Assembly: GCA_965267185.1 (NCBI GenBank)
Contig: OZ253937.1
Location: 3,968,001-4,032,000 of the forward strand
Source: G965267185 sp965267185
Lineage (GTDB): Bacteria > Pseudomonadota > Alphaproteobacteria > UBA6615
Length of the DNA: 64,000 nucleotides
Direction: 5' to 3'
In this document: positions 25,791 through 34,130 of the stretch, in pieces
Layout of the letters: each line of letters starts with the position of its first letter
How positions within the stretch are numbered: position 1 is the stretch's first letter
Notes under the pieces: generated by a model
The model's input: only the letters and a program-made list of their open reading frames with translations
What the model was told of the DNA's origin: nothing
Databases searched by the model: none
Position numbers and translations under genes: made by a program

Positions 25791-26840
25791 CTAGAAACTC
25801 GGGTCGAGCCGCAGCCAGTTGCTCCGGTCTTCCGACGTCACCGTCATCGTTCGCAGTTCGCCGGCCCTGTCGAGCACGGTGATGTCGATAGAGTCGCCGG
25901 CGCGGGCGTTCCGCCACACGGCACGCAGGAAGCTCGCCATGTCTTCGACCGCTATGCCGCGCACCTTGACGATGAGATCGCCGGGTTCGATTCCGGCGGC
26001 TTCGGCGGGTCCGTCCTCCGCGACCCGGTCGACAAAAACACGGCCCCTGAAGTCGGAGGAGAAAATTCCCACCCAAGGATTAATCTTCCCGCTGCGCCGG
26101 CCTGCCGTGACCATGTCTGCCAGGATCGGCCGCAATTCATCGATCGGCACGAACATGTTGCCGGCCAACGGCTGCTGCAGGACCGCCGCATCGCCGACGA
26201 ACAGCGAGCCGATGCCGAGCAGTTTGCCGTCGCTGCCGAGCAAGGAGGCGCCACTGAAATTGGGGTTGGGCGGCGAGGTATAGATGGCGTTGTCGAGCAG
26301 GTATTCCCAGCTGCCGACAAATTGCCGGCGCGAGACCACGAACACACCTTGCGCCGCCTGCTCGCCCAACCGATTGGCGATCAGCGCCTGCGACCGTTCC
26401 GTGGCATCGCTTGAGCTACCGAGCTCGAACGGCGTCACGCCGAGAGGGCGGAGGGCGCGCACCAGGCCGAAACCGGACTGATGATCGTAACCGACGAATT
26501 CGGCAGGAATGTTGCGTCCGTCGCTCGTTGTCAGCTCGATGCTGGCAGCTTCCAAAATGAGGTACCCGATGGTCAACACCAGCCCGTCGTCGGATATAAC
26601 AGCGCCGCTGCCTTGCCGTGTCGTGCCGAGGGTGCCTGCAGTGCGGGCATTGCCTGGGATTTGCGCATCTACGCCGACGACCGCGTCGAGCAGCTTGGTC
26701 GAGTTAGGTTGTGACTGGGAAACGGCGGGGGTGGCAAAGCTTGCCGCTATGAATACGAGTATTGCCGTCGTTACAAAGACTAAGCGCAATAATGAGCCAA
26801 GCTGCACCGTCTCAGGTAGAATATTTGGTCGATGAAGCAT
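25791..26840 (-). CDS. DegP-like trypsin-fold/PDZ protein with degenerate catalytic triad
   Basis: 349 residues with a signal peptide or anchor (LLRLVFVTTAILVFIAASFATPAVS), a trypsin-fold domain and a C-terminal PDZ domain (WVGIFSSDFRGRVFVDRVAEDGPAEAAGIEPGDLIVKVRG). The layout is that of periplasmic HtrA/DegP proteases. The catalytic positions do not fit: where DegP has the TNxHV His this protein has Tyr93 (LTIGYLI), where the Asp belongs there is Gly123 (SGFGLVR), and only the Ser196 position (NFSGASL) is kept in a non-canonical loop. I infer a protease-dead chaperone or scaffold. The ATG at 26840 has GGGGA upstream; two further in-frame ATGs lie just before it. It is divergent from uvrD. 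Confidence 0.85.
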   Translation of the reverse strand: MLHRPNILPETVQLGSLLRLVFVTTAILVFIAASFATPAVSQSQPNSTKLLDAVVGVDAQIPGNARTAGTLGTTRQGSGAVISDDGLVLTIGYLILEAASIELTTSDGRNIPAEFVGYDHQSGFGLVRALRPLGVTPFELGSSSDATERSQALIANRLGEQAAQGVFVVSRRQFVGSWEYLLDNAIYTSPPNPNFSGASLLGSDGKLLGIGSLFVGDAAVLQQPLAGNMFVPIDELRPILADMVTAGRRSGKINPWVGIFSSDFRGRVFVDRVAEDGPAEAAGIEPGDLIVKVRGIAVEDMASFLRAVWRNARAGDSIDITVLDRAGELRTMTVTSEDRSNWLRLDPSF

Positions 26841-26900
26841 TATCATGTCCCCAATACGCCAGGGGTTAACCCGCAACATACCCTAACACCGGAGTCGCCG

Positions 26901-26915
26901 GTTCGATACGAGTTC
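26901..26915 (+). promoter_or_regulatory. LexA-type box upstream of uvrD
   Basis: A perfect GTTC-N7-GTTC (spacer GATACGA) lies 68 bp upstream of the uvrD ATG, in the divergent region with the DegP-like gene. This direct repeat is the LexA recognition sequence of Alphaproteobacteria, and uvrD homologues are common SOS genes. Confidence 0.65.
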
Positions 26916-26967
26916 ACGCGATTGTTTACGGCGCGTGGCCCGGCCACGACTCATGGCTCGGCCGTGA

Positions 26968-26973
26968 TATAAT
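26968..26973 (+). promoter_or_regulatory. Perfect TATAAT -10 element immediately before uvrD
   Basis: TATAAT ends 9 bp before the uvrD ATG, so initiation would fall at or within a few bases of the start codon; the -35 position (CACGAC) is poor. No Shine-Dalgarno is present before the ATG, which fits a leaderless message. A 15-bp palindrome, CGTGGCC-C-GGCCACG, sits at 26934-26948 just upstream. Confidence 0.4.
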
Positions 26974-26982
26974 CAGCTTTCT

Positions 26983-29274
26983 ATGACCGACCCATTTCAC
27001 ATCGAAGACGAAGAGCCACAGCCGCTTCCAGCCGCCAACACGGGTGCGGAAGCGCCTTATATGGCGCAGCTCAACGATGCCCAGCGGGACGCCATCGAGG
27101 CCCTCGACGGACCGACGCTGGTGCTGGCTGGGGCGGGAACCGGCAAAACCCGTGTTCTCACCACCCGGCTCGCCCATTTGCTGCGGTTTCGCCAGGTCCG
27201 GCCCTATGAAGTGCTGGCGGTGACGTTCACCAATAAAGCGGCCCGCGAGATGCGCGAGCGCGTGGCCGAGCTCGTGGGCGGGCCCGCGGAAGCCATATGG
27301 CTGGGGACGTTCCACGCGTTGGGCGCACGCATGCTGCGCCGCCATAGCGAATTGGTCGGCCTCCAGTCCAATTTCACCATCCTCGATACCGACGATCAGG
27401 TGCGGCTGCTCAAGCAGCTCCTCGAAGCCAGCAATGTCGACAGCAAACGCTGGCCGGCGCGGGTTTTGATGGGTGTGATCCAGCGCTGGAAGGATCGCGG
27501 CTTGACCCCTGACAAGGTCTCCGCCGCCGACGCGGGTGACTTGGCCAATGGCCGTTTGATTGCACTGTACGAGGAGTATCAGGAGCGCTTGCGGGTGCTG
27601 AATGCCGCCGACTTCGGCGACCTTCTGCTCCATTGTCTGACCATCTTCAACGAGCACGAGGATGTTCTGGCGGAGTACCAGCAGCGCTTCCGCTACATTC
27701 TGGTCGACGAGTATCAGGACACCAACGTCGCGCAATATCTTTGGCTGCGCCTGCTCGCCCAGGGTCACCGCAATATCGCGTGCGTGGGCGACGACGATCA
27801 GTCGATCTACGCCTGGCGCGGCGCCGAAGTGGGCAACATCCTGCGCTTCGAGAAGGATTTCCCTGGCGCTAAGGTGGTTCGCCTCGAACAGAATTACCGC
27901 TCGACCGCGCCCATTCTCGCCGCCGCGTCGGGGCTGATATCCCACAACGAAGGACGGCTCGGCAAAACCCTGTGGACCGAGGGCCAGGGGGGCGACCCGG
28001 TACTCGTGCGCGGCGTCTGGGACGGCGAGGAAGAAGCGCGCTTTATCTCCGACCATATTGAGGATTTGCAGCGGCGCGGGCGCGACGGCACGCCGATTGC
28101 CCTGCAAGATATGGCGATACTGGTGCGCGCCGGGTTCCAGACCCGGGAGTTTGAAGAAAGATTCCTCACGCTGGGCATTCCCTACCGGGTGATCGGCGGT
28201 CCGCGCTTCTACGAGCGCATGGAGATTCGCGACGCGCTGGCCTATCTGCGGGTGATCTACCAGCCCGACGACGATCTGGCGTTCGAGCGTATCGTCAACC
28301 GGCCGAAGCGCGGGATCGGCGACGCGACCATGCAAACGCTTCATACGGTGGCGCGCGCCGGCGGGGTCAGCCTGTATCGGGCGTCCGCCGAGATCGTTAC
28401 CACCGACGATTTGAAACCGCAGACCCGTAGTTCGCTGGCCAATCTGATGACCGATTTCGCACGCTGGCGGGCGTTGTCGGGCGAAGGCCCCGAGGCGTTG
28501 CCGCATCCCGAGCTTGCCGAGACGGTGCTCGACGAAAGCGGTTACACCGGCATGTTGATGACCGATAAGTCTCCGGAAGCGCCGGGCCGTTTGGAAAACT
28601 TGAAAGAGCTGGTCACGGCGATGGAGGAGTTCGAAAACCTTGCCGGGTTCCTTGAGCATGTCTCGCTGGTGATGGAAAACACCGAAAACGCCGGCGCCGA
28701 CATGGTCAATATCATGACTTTGCATGGCGCCAAGGGGCTGGAGTTCGACACGGTGTTTCTACCGGGCTGGGAAGAGGGACTGTTCCCCCACCAGCGGAAT
28801 ATGGACGAAAACGGCGCGGCCGGCCTCGAAGAAGAACGGCGGCTCGCCTATGTCGGCCTCACCCGCGCCAAGCGGTCCGCCATTGTGTCATTCGCTGCGA
28901 ACCGGCGGATTCACGGCCAATGGCAAAGCGCCATTCCATCGCGCTTTATCGACGAGCTGCCGCCGGAGCATGTGCAGGTCGAAAGCGAGCAGGGCCTCTA
29001 CGAGGGCGGTTCGACGGCGCTCGGTGGCCGCGCTGGCGGCTTCGGGCGCCAAGACACCTGGGGAGGGCGCGGGGCGCGGCGAGCCATCGAGTCGGAAGCG
29101 ACCTTGATCGAAGCCGAGCCGGTCGGGTTTACGATTGGCGAGCGGGTGTTCCATCAGAAATTCGGCTACGGCCGGGTCACGTCGATCGATCGCAACAAGT
29201 TGGCGATTGCTTTCGAAAAGGCCGGCGAAAAGAAGGTTCTCGACAGTTTCGTCGTGGCCGCCGACGCCGTGTGA
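26983..29274 (+). CDS. uvrD: ATP-dependent DNA helicase UvrD/PcrA
   Basis: 763 residues, superfamily 1A helicase acting 3' to 5' in nucleotide excision and mismatch repair and in clearing stalled RNA polymerase or RecA. Motifs in order: Q motif LNDAQRDAIEALDGPTLVLAGAGTGKT with Walker A, VTFTNKAAREMRERV (Ia), LVDEYQDTN (II, DEYQ variant), VGDDDQSIYAWRGA (III), LEQNYRS (IV), VNIMTLHGAKGLEFDTVFLPGWEEGLFPH (V) and EEERRLAYVGLTRAK (VI). The C-terminus carries the Tudor-like PcrA segment (GERVFHQKFGYGRVTSID). The LexA-type box upstream suggests SOS induction. Its stop overlaps the prmA GTG (GTGA), so the two are translated together. Confidence 0.96.
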   Translation: MTDPFHIEDEEPQPLPAANTGAEAPYMAQLNDAQRDAIEALDGPTLVLAGAGTGKTRVLTTRLAHLLRFRQVRPYEVLAVTFTNKAAREMRERVAELVGGPAEAIWLGTFHALGARMLRRHSELVGLQSNFTILDTDDQVRLLKQLLEASNVDSKRWPARVLMGVIQRWKDRGLTPDKVSAADAGDLANGRLIALYEEYQERLRVLNAADFGDLLLHCLTIFNEHEDVLAEYQQRFRYILVDEYQDTNVAQYLWLRLLAQGHRNIACVGDDDQSIYAWRGAEVGNILRFEKDFPGAKVVRLEQNYRSTAPILAAASGLISHNEGRLGKTLWTEGQGGDPVLVRGVWDGEEEARFISDHIEDLQRRGRDGTPIALQDMAILVRAGFQTREFEERFLTLGIPYRVIGGPRFYERMEIRDALAYLRVIYQPDDDLAFERIVNRPKRGIGDATMQTLHTVARAGGVSLYRASAEIVTTDDLKPQTRSSLANLMTDFARWRALSGEGPEALPHPELAETVLDESGYTGMLMTDKSPEAPGRLENLKELVTAMEEFENLAGFLEHVSLVMENTENAGADMVNIMTLHGAKGLEFDTVFLPGWEEGLFPHQRNMDENGAAGLEEERRLAYVGLTRAKRSAIVSFAANRRIHGQWQSAIPSRFIDELPPEHVQVESEQGLYEGGSTALGGRAGGFGRQDTWGGRGARRAIESEATLIEAEPVGFTIGERVFHQKFGYGRVTSIDRNKLAIAFEKAGEKKVLDSFVVAADAV

Positions 29275-30170
29275 CCGGACTTACCGCTTCACCTAGTTGG
29301 AAGGTTGAGATCGTCGTTCCGGCGGCGGTAGGCGAGACCTTTGTCGAAGCATTGGAAGAACATACTGGCGCGGTCGCCATGTTTGCGGCGCCCGAGGGCG
29401 GTGCGGTCAGGATCAGCGGCTACGCCGCCAGCGAGCCGGACGAGCCGAAACTACAGGACGATCTCGCGGCGGCATCGCGTGCGGCGGGTATTGCGGCGCC
29501 CCACGTTCATGTGGTCTGGCTCCCTGCAACCGATTGGGCGGCGGTCAATCGCGAAAGTTTCGAACCCTTACGGGTCGGCGGTGTTTGGATCCGCGATTCT
29601 TATCATTCGGAACCGGCGCCCGTAGGTGCTGTCACCCTGGTGGTGGACGCCGCCACGGCCTTTGGCACCGGCCATCATGGCACGACCCAGGGGTGTCTCA
29701 TGGCGCTCGAAAACTTTGCCCGCAAGCCGCGCCGGCTGCCGCCGGGGCCGGTGCTCGATGTGGGGTGTGGCACCGGGATCCTCGCCATGGCGGCGGCCAA
29801 GCGATTGCGGCGCCCGGTTGTGGCGAGCGATATCGATCCGGTCGCCGTGTCGATGGCCGCTTACAATGTGAGGCGAAACCGTCTCGGTTCGCTGGTGCGG
29901 CTCGGCCGCAGTACTGGCTACGCCGCCTTGCCGATCCGCCGGGCGAGGCCGTATGCGTTGATTTTCGCCAATATACTCGCGCGGCCGCTCATGGGTATGG
30001 CGCCTGACTGTGCCCGCCACCTCAAACGGGGCGGCTTTGCCATTTTATCGGGCCTTCTGACCGAGCAGGAACGCCCGGTGATCGCCGCGCACCGTCAGCA
30101 AGGCTTGATTCTTACCGCGCGTTATCGTTTGGATGGCTGGTCGACGCTGGTCGTGCGGCGTCCTATGTGA
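29271..30170 (+). CDS. prmA: Ribosomal protein L11 methyltransferase PrmA
   Basis: 299 residues from the GTG at 29271, which overlaps the uvrD stop by 4 nt; the frame is open further upstream inside uvrD but that part is an out-of-phase shadow. PrmA trimethylates lysines and the N-terminus of ribosomal protein L11. The N-terminal substrate-recognition domain is followed by the conserved DAATAFGTGHHGTTQGCLMAL, motif I VLDVGCGTGILAMAAAKR, the acidic loop ASDIDPVAV and FANILARPL (the NPPY-like position as NILA). Length and blocks are standard for Alphaproteobacteria, where the gene often follows uvrD-like genes. Confidence 0.94.
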   Translation: MTGLTASPSWKVEIVVPAAVGETFVEALEEHTGAVAMFAAPEGGAVRISGYAASEPDEPKLQDDLAAASRAAGIAAPHVHVVWLPATDWAAVNRESFEPLRVGGVWIRDSYHSEPAPVGAVTLVVDAATAFGTGHHGTTQGCLMALENFARKPRRLPPGPVLDVGCGTGILAMAAAKRLRRPVVASDIDPVAVSMAAYNVRRNRLGSLVRLGRSTGYAALPIRRARPYALIFANILARPLMGMAPDCARHLKRGGFAILSGLLTEQERPVIAAHRQQGLILTARYRLDGWSTLVVRRPM

Positions 30171-30226
30171 TGGGCGGGCGCATACTTGCCGTTCCAACCT
30201 GTGAGACTAGGCTCTAATTTTCGATC

Positions 30227-32053
30227 ATGGCGAAGTCCAAAAAAGCCGACAAAGCTGTTACCGACCCGAGCACCGCAGACCGGCTCGCCGCACTGCGCGC
30301 TTATCTGGCGGAGGCTGGCCTGGACGGCTTCGTCGTGCCCCACTCCGACGAGCACCAGAACGAGTTTCTACCGCCGCGCGCCGAACGGTTGGCGTGGCTA
30401 ACCGGCTTCACCGGGTCGGCGGGCATGGCGGTTGTGCTCACGGATCGTGCCGCGGTCTTCGTCGACGGCCGCTATACTTTGCAGGTGCGCGCTCAGGTCG
30501 ATGGCGACCTCTATAGCTTTCATCATTTGATCGATGAACCGGCGACCGGCTGGCTCAAGGAAAATCTGAGCAAGGGCCAGAAGCTCGGTTACGATCCGTG
30601 GCTCCACGGCGTTCGCGGGGTTGAGCGGTTGCGCAAGGCCTGTGAGGGCGCAGGCGCTGAACTTGTTGCGGTTGATGGCAACCCGATCGATGCGGTGTGG
30701 ACCGACCAGCCGCCAGCGCCACAAACGCCGGTGGTGCCCCACGAAATGCGCTTCGCTGGGCGGGAAAGCGCCGATAAGCGCCAGGAGTTAGCACAGCAAC
30801 TCGCCGATAGCGAAACTGCCGCCGTTGTTCTCACCCAGCCGGACTCCATTGCCTGGCTGCTCAATGTGCGCGGCAACGACGTATCCCACACGCCGCTGCC
30901 GTTGAGTTTTGCCATTTTGAACGCTGACTCCACTGTCGACTGGTTCGTCGACCCGGCAAAAGTGTCGGCGGAGCTAACCGCCCATCTGGGCAACGGCGTG
31001 TCGCGCCATGATCCCGATGCGTTAGGCGAAGCGCTCGACCGATTGGGCAAGGCCGGCGCGACAGTTCAAGCGTGCCCGGACACGGCGCCCTCCTGGGTAT
31101 TCGACCGGCTTACGAGTGCTGGGGCCGATATCCGGCGCGCCAGCGACCCGGTGACCTTGCCGAAGGCGATCAAGAACGATATCGAGCTCGACGGTACCCG
31201 GGCAGCCCACCGGCGCGATGGTGCGGCGTTGACCCGTTTTCTGGCGTGGCTGGAGGCAACGGCGCCCGGCGGCGCGGTGAGTGAGATTGGCGCGGTGGAG
31301 AAACTCGCTGATTTTCGCGGCGGCGGCGATCTGTTTCGCGAACTTAGCTTCGATACCATCTCCGGCTCGGGTCCGAACGGTGCGATTGTTCACTATCGGG
31401 TGACGCCGGAGACCGACCGGCCACTGGGAACGGGCGAGCTGTATCTGGTCGATTCCGGCGCTCAATATCTCGACGGCACCACTGACGTCACGCGGACCGT
31501 CGCTATCGGTACGCCTAGCGCCGAAATGCGTGATCGGTTTACCCGCGTCCTCAAAGGCCATATTGCGCTCGCCACCGCGCGGTTTCCAACCGGCACCACC
31601 GGGGCGCAACTGGATACGCTGGCCCGGCAGTTCCTCTGGCAGTCCGGTCTCGACTACGACCATGGCACCGGGCACGGCGTGGGCAGCTATCTCGGGGTTC
31701 ACGAGGGCCCGCAGCGGATTTCCAAAGCTGGTACGGGGCAGGCCCTGCGCCCCGGCATGATCATCTCAAACGAGCCCGGCTACTACAAGGAAGGCGCCTA
31801 CGGTATCCGGATCGAAAATCTGGTGGCGGTGATTCCGCTGAGCGACATCGACGGCGCCGAGCGGGACACGCTCGGCTTCGAAACGCTTACCTTGGCGCCC
31901 ATCGACCGCAACTGTATCGACGCGCCGCTGCTGACCGATGCGGAGCGAAATTGGCTCGACGATTACCACGCGCGTGTGATGGCGGAAATCGGCCCGTTGG
32001 TCGACGAGACAGTGCGCGATTGGCTGGCCGAGGCGACCCGCCCGTTAGGTTAG
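30227..32053 (+). CDS. Xaa-Pro aminopeptidase (M24B, long form)
   Basis: 608 residues, the long three-domain aminopeptidase P that removes an N-terminal residue preceding proline. Two creatinase-like N-terminal domains (starting LAALRAYLAEAGLDGFVVPHSDEHQNEFLPP) precede the pita-bread domain. Metal ligands are visible: Asp409 in YLVDSGAQYLDG, Asp420 in TDVTRT, the His of HGTGHGVG with GVHEGPQ, and the two Glu in ISNEPGYYKEGAYGIRIEN. The C-terminal tail (ERNWLDDYHARVMAEIGPLV) is typical of the family. No signal peptide is seen, so it is cytosolic. The ATG at 30227 is 57 nt past prmA. The stop converges with ligA, 5 bp apart. Confidence 0.93.
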   Translation: MAKSKKADKAVTDPSTADRLAALRAYLAEAGLDGFVVPHSDEHQNEFLPPRAERLAWLTGFTGSAGMAVVLTDRAAVFVDGRYTLQVRAQVDGDLYSFHHLIDEPATGWLKENLSKGQKLGYDPWLHGVRGVERLRKACEGAGAELVAVDGNPIDAVWTDQPPAPQTPVVPHEMRFAGRESADKRQELAQQLADSETAAVVLTQPDSIAWLLNVRGNDVSHTPLPLSFAILNADSTVDWFVDPAKVSAELTAHLGNGVSRHDPDALGEALDRLGKAGATVQACPDTAPSWVFDRLTSAGADIRRASDPVTLPKAIKNDIELDGTRAAHRRDGAALTRFLAWLEATAPGGAVSEIGAVEKLADFRGGGDLFRELSFDTISGSGPNGAIVHYRVTPETDRPLGTGELYLVDSGAQYLDGTTDVTRTVAIGTPSAEMRDRFTRVLKGHIALATARFPTGTTGAQLDTLARQFLWQSGLDYDHGTGHGVGSYLGVHEGPQRISKAGTGQALRPGMIISNEPGYYKEGAYGIRIENLVAVIPLSDIDGAERDTLGFETLTLAPIDRNCIDAPLLTDAERNWLDDYHARVMAEIGPLVDETVRDWLAEATRPLG

Positions 32054-32058
32054 AGGGT

Positions 32059-34128
32059 TTAGCCGCCAATCAGCGCCAGCCACGCCGCCTCATCGATGGT
32101 CTCGATGCCCAGTTCGGCGGCCTTGCGGCCTTTCGAGCCGGAGCCCGGACCGGCGACCACCAGATCGGTCTTTTTCGATACCGATCCTGAAACCTTTGCC
32201 CCAAGGGACTCAGCGCGGGCTTTCGCTTCCGGCCGCGACATTTGTTCGAGCGTCCCAGTGAACACGATGGTTTTCCCGGCGATCGGCGAGTCAGTGTCGG
32301 GCTGTTCGAAGGCCTCGATATCGAGCGCGGCGTCGAGATCGTCGAGCACTCGTTGATTGTGGGGCTCGTGCAGGAACGACAAGATGTCGGCGGCGACCGA
32401 TTCACCGATTCCGTCGATGGCGATGAGTTCCTGATAGGCGTCGCTCTCATGGTCTTGCGCAGCTGCCATCGCCGTGCGCCAGGCTTCCAGCGTCGCGTAG
32501 GTTTTCGCCAACAAGCGCGCGGTGGCTTGGCCGACTTGCCGAATACCGAGCGAATAGATAAAGCGGTCGAGAGAAATCCCGCGGCGCTCGGCGATCGCGG
32601 CGATCAGGTTATCTGCCGATTGTTCGCCCCAGCCTTCGCGCTCCGCCAGCATCTCCGCGCTCAGGCCGAAGATATCGGCCGGTTCCTTGATCAGGCCGTC
32701 CTCCCAGAACGCAACGATATGTTTCGCGCCGAGCCCTTCGATATCGAACGCGTTGCGCGAGACGAAATGCTTGAGGCGCTCTACAGCCTGCGCGGGGCAA
32801 ATCAAACCGCCAGTGCAGCGGCGCACGGCCTCGTCCTCGGCGCGTACGGCCTCGGAATCACAGACTGGGCAATGGTCGGGAAACTTGTAGCGTTTCGCCC
32901 CCTTGGGCCGTTTGTCGAGGACGACTTCGACGACTTGCGGAATCACATCGCCGGCGCGTTGCACCACCACGGTATCGCCGGCGCGCACGTCCTTACGGGC
33001 GATCTCGTCTTCGTTGTGCAGCGTTGCGTTGGAAACCACGACGCCACCCACGGTGACGGGTTCGAGGCGCGCCACCGGCGTTAGCGCGCCCGTCCGGCCC
33101 ACCTGGATGTCGATTTCCCGCAGGATCGTGGTCGCTTGTTCCGCCGGAAATTTATGGGCAATCGCCCAGCGCGGTGCGCGGCTCACAAAGCCGAGACGGG
33201 CTTGCCAATCGAGCCGGTCGACTTTGTAGACGACGCCGTCGATATCGTAGTCGAGGGTCGGTCTCGCCTCGCCGATCTTCGCGTAGGCGGCGAGGGCCTC
33301 TTCGACGCCGGCGCACTGCTGCGCGAGCGGGTTCACCGGGAACTTCCACTTGCCCAGTTGTTCGAGAAACGACCAGTGGGTGTCTTGCGGTTCTTCGCTG
33401 ATCTCGCCCCACGCATAAGCAAACATCCGAAGTGTGCGCGAGGCCGTAATCGAAGTGTCGAGCTGCCGCAGGCTGCCCGCCGCAGCATTGCGCGGGTTGG
33501 CAAAAACCTTTTCCTCCGCCGCTGCTTGGCGCTCGTTTAATGCGGCGAATTCAGATTTCGGCATATACACTTCGCCGCGGATTTCGACGACGGCGGGTGC
33601 GCCTTTGGGCAACTGTTCCGGGATATCGTCGAGTGTGCGCAGATTGGCGGTAATGTCTTCGCCCTCGGTGCCGTCGCCGCGCGTTGCGCCACGCACAAAC
33701 TTGCCGTTCTCGTAGCGCAGCGAGACCGACAAACCGTCGATCTTGGGCTCCGCCACCAAAACGACGGGCTCGTCTTCCGGCGGGTTGAGAAACCGCCGCA
33801 CGCGGGCAACGAAATCGGTAACGTCGTCGTCGTTAAAGGCGTTGCCCAGCGACAGCATGGGAACGCCGTGGCGAACCTTGGCAAACCCCGAACTTGGCGC
33901 AGCGCCGACCTGCTGGGTCGGGCTGTCCGGCGTCATCAGCTCGGGGAACGTCGCCTCGATTTCCTGCAAACGGCGAAACAGGGCGTCGTATTCGGCGTCG
34001 GAGACGCGCGGCGCATCGTCTTGATAGTACAGCCGATTATGTTCAGCGACTTCGGCGGCGAGCCGCGCGTGTTCGCTGGCCGCTTCGTCGAGCGTGAGGT
34101 CGGCGGGATTGGGCAACGTGTCGGGCAC
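32059..34128 (-). CDS. ligA: NAD-dependent DNA ligase LigA
   Basis: 689 residues, full length. LigA seals nicks during replication and repair with NAD as adenylate donor. The adenylated Lys129 is in VAEPKIDGLSV. The Ia domain (HNRLYYQDDAPRVSDAEYD), OB fold, the four-Cys zinc finger (CPVC...CTGGLICPAQ), the HhH repeats and the C-terminal BRCT domain (GKTIVFTGTLEQMSRPEAKARAESLGAKVSGSVSKKTDLVVAG) are all in order. Its ATG is 2 nt after the recN stop, and with bamD it forms the tail of the minus-strand essential-gene block, bamD-recN-ligA. Confidence 0.97.
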   Translation of the reverse strand: MPDTLPNPADLTLDEAASEHARLAAEVAEHNRLYYQDDAPRVSDAEYDALFRRLQEIEATFPELMTPDSPTQQVGAAPSSGFAKVRHGVPMLSLGNAFNDDDVTDFVARVRRFLNPPEDEPVVLVAEPKIDGLSVSLRYENGKFVRGATRGDGTEGEDITANLRTLDDIPEQLPKGAPAVVEIRGEVYMPKSEFAALNERQAAAEEKVFANPRNAAAGSLRQLDTSITASRTLRMFAYAWGEISEEPQDTHWSFLEQLGKWKFPVNPLAQQCAGVEEALAAYAKIGEARPTLDYDIDGVVYKVDRLDWQARLGFVSRAPRWAIAHKFPAEQATTILREIDIQVGRTGALTPVARLEPVTVGGVVVSNATLHNEDEIARKDVRAGDTVVVQRAGDVIPQVVEVVLDKRPKGAKRYKFPDHCPVCDSEAVRAEDEAVRRCTGGLICPAQAVERLKHFVSRNAFDIEGLGAKHIVAFWEDGLIKEPADIFGLSAEMLAEREGWGEQSADNLIAAIAERRGISLDRFIYSLGIRQVGQATARLLAKTYATLEAWRTAMAAAQDHESDAYQELIAIDGIGESVAADILSFLHEPHNQRVLDDLDAALDIEAFEQPDTDSPIAGKTIVFTGTLEQMSRPEAKARAESLGAKVSGSVSKKTDLVVAGPGSGSKGRKAAELGIETIDEAAWLALIGG

Positions 34129-34130
34129 GG

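Noticed and set aside
26926..28725. 599-codon minus-strand ORF opposite uvrD
   Set aside because: Long but antisense to an unmistakable helicase; no motif in the translation.
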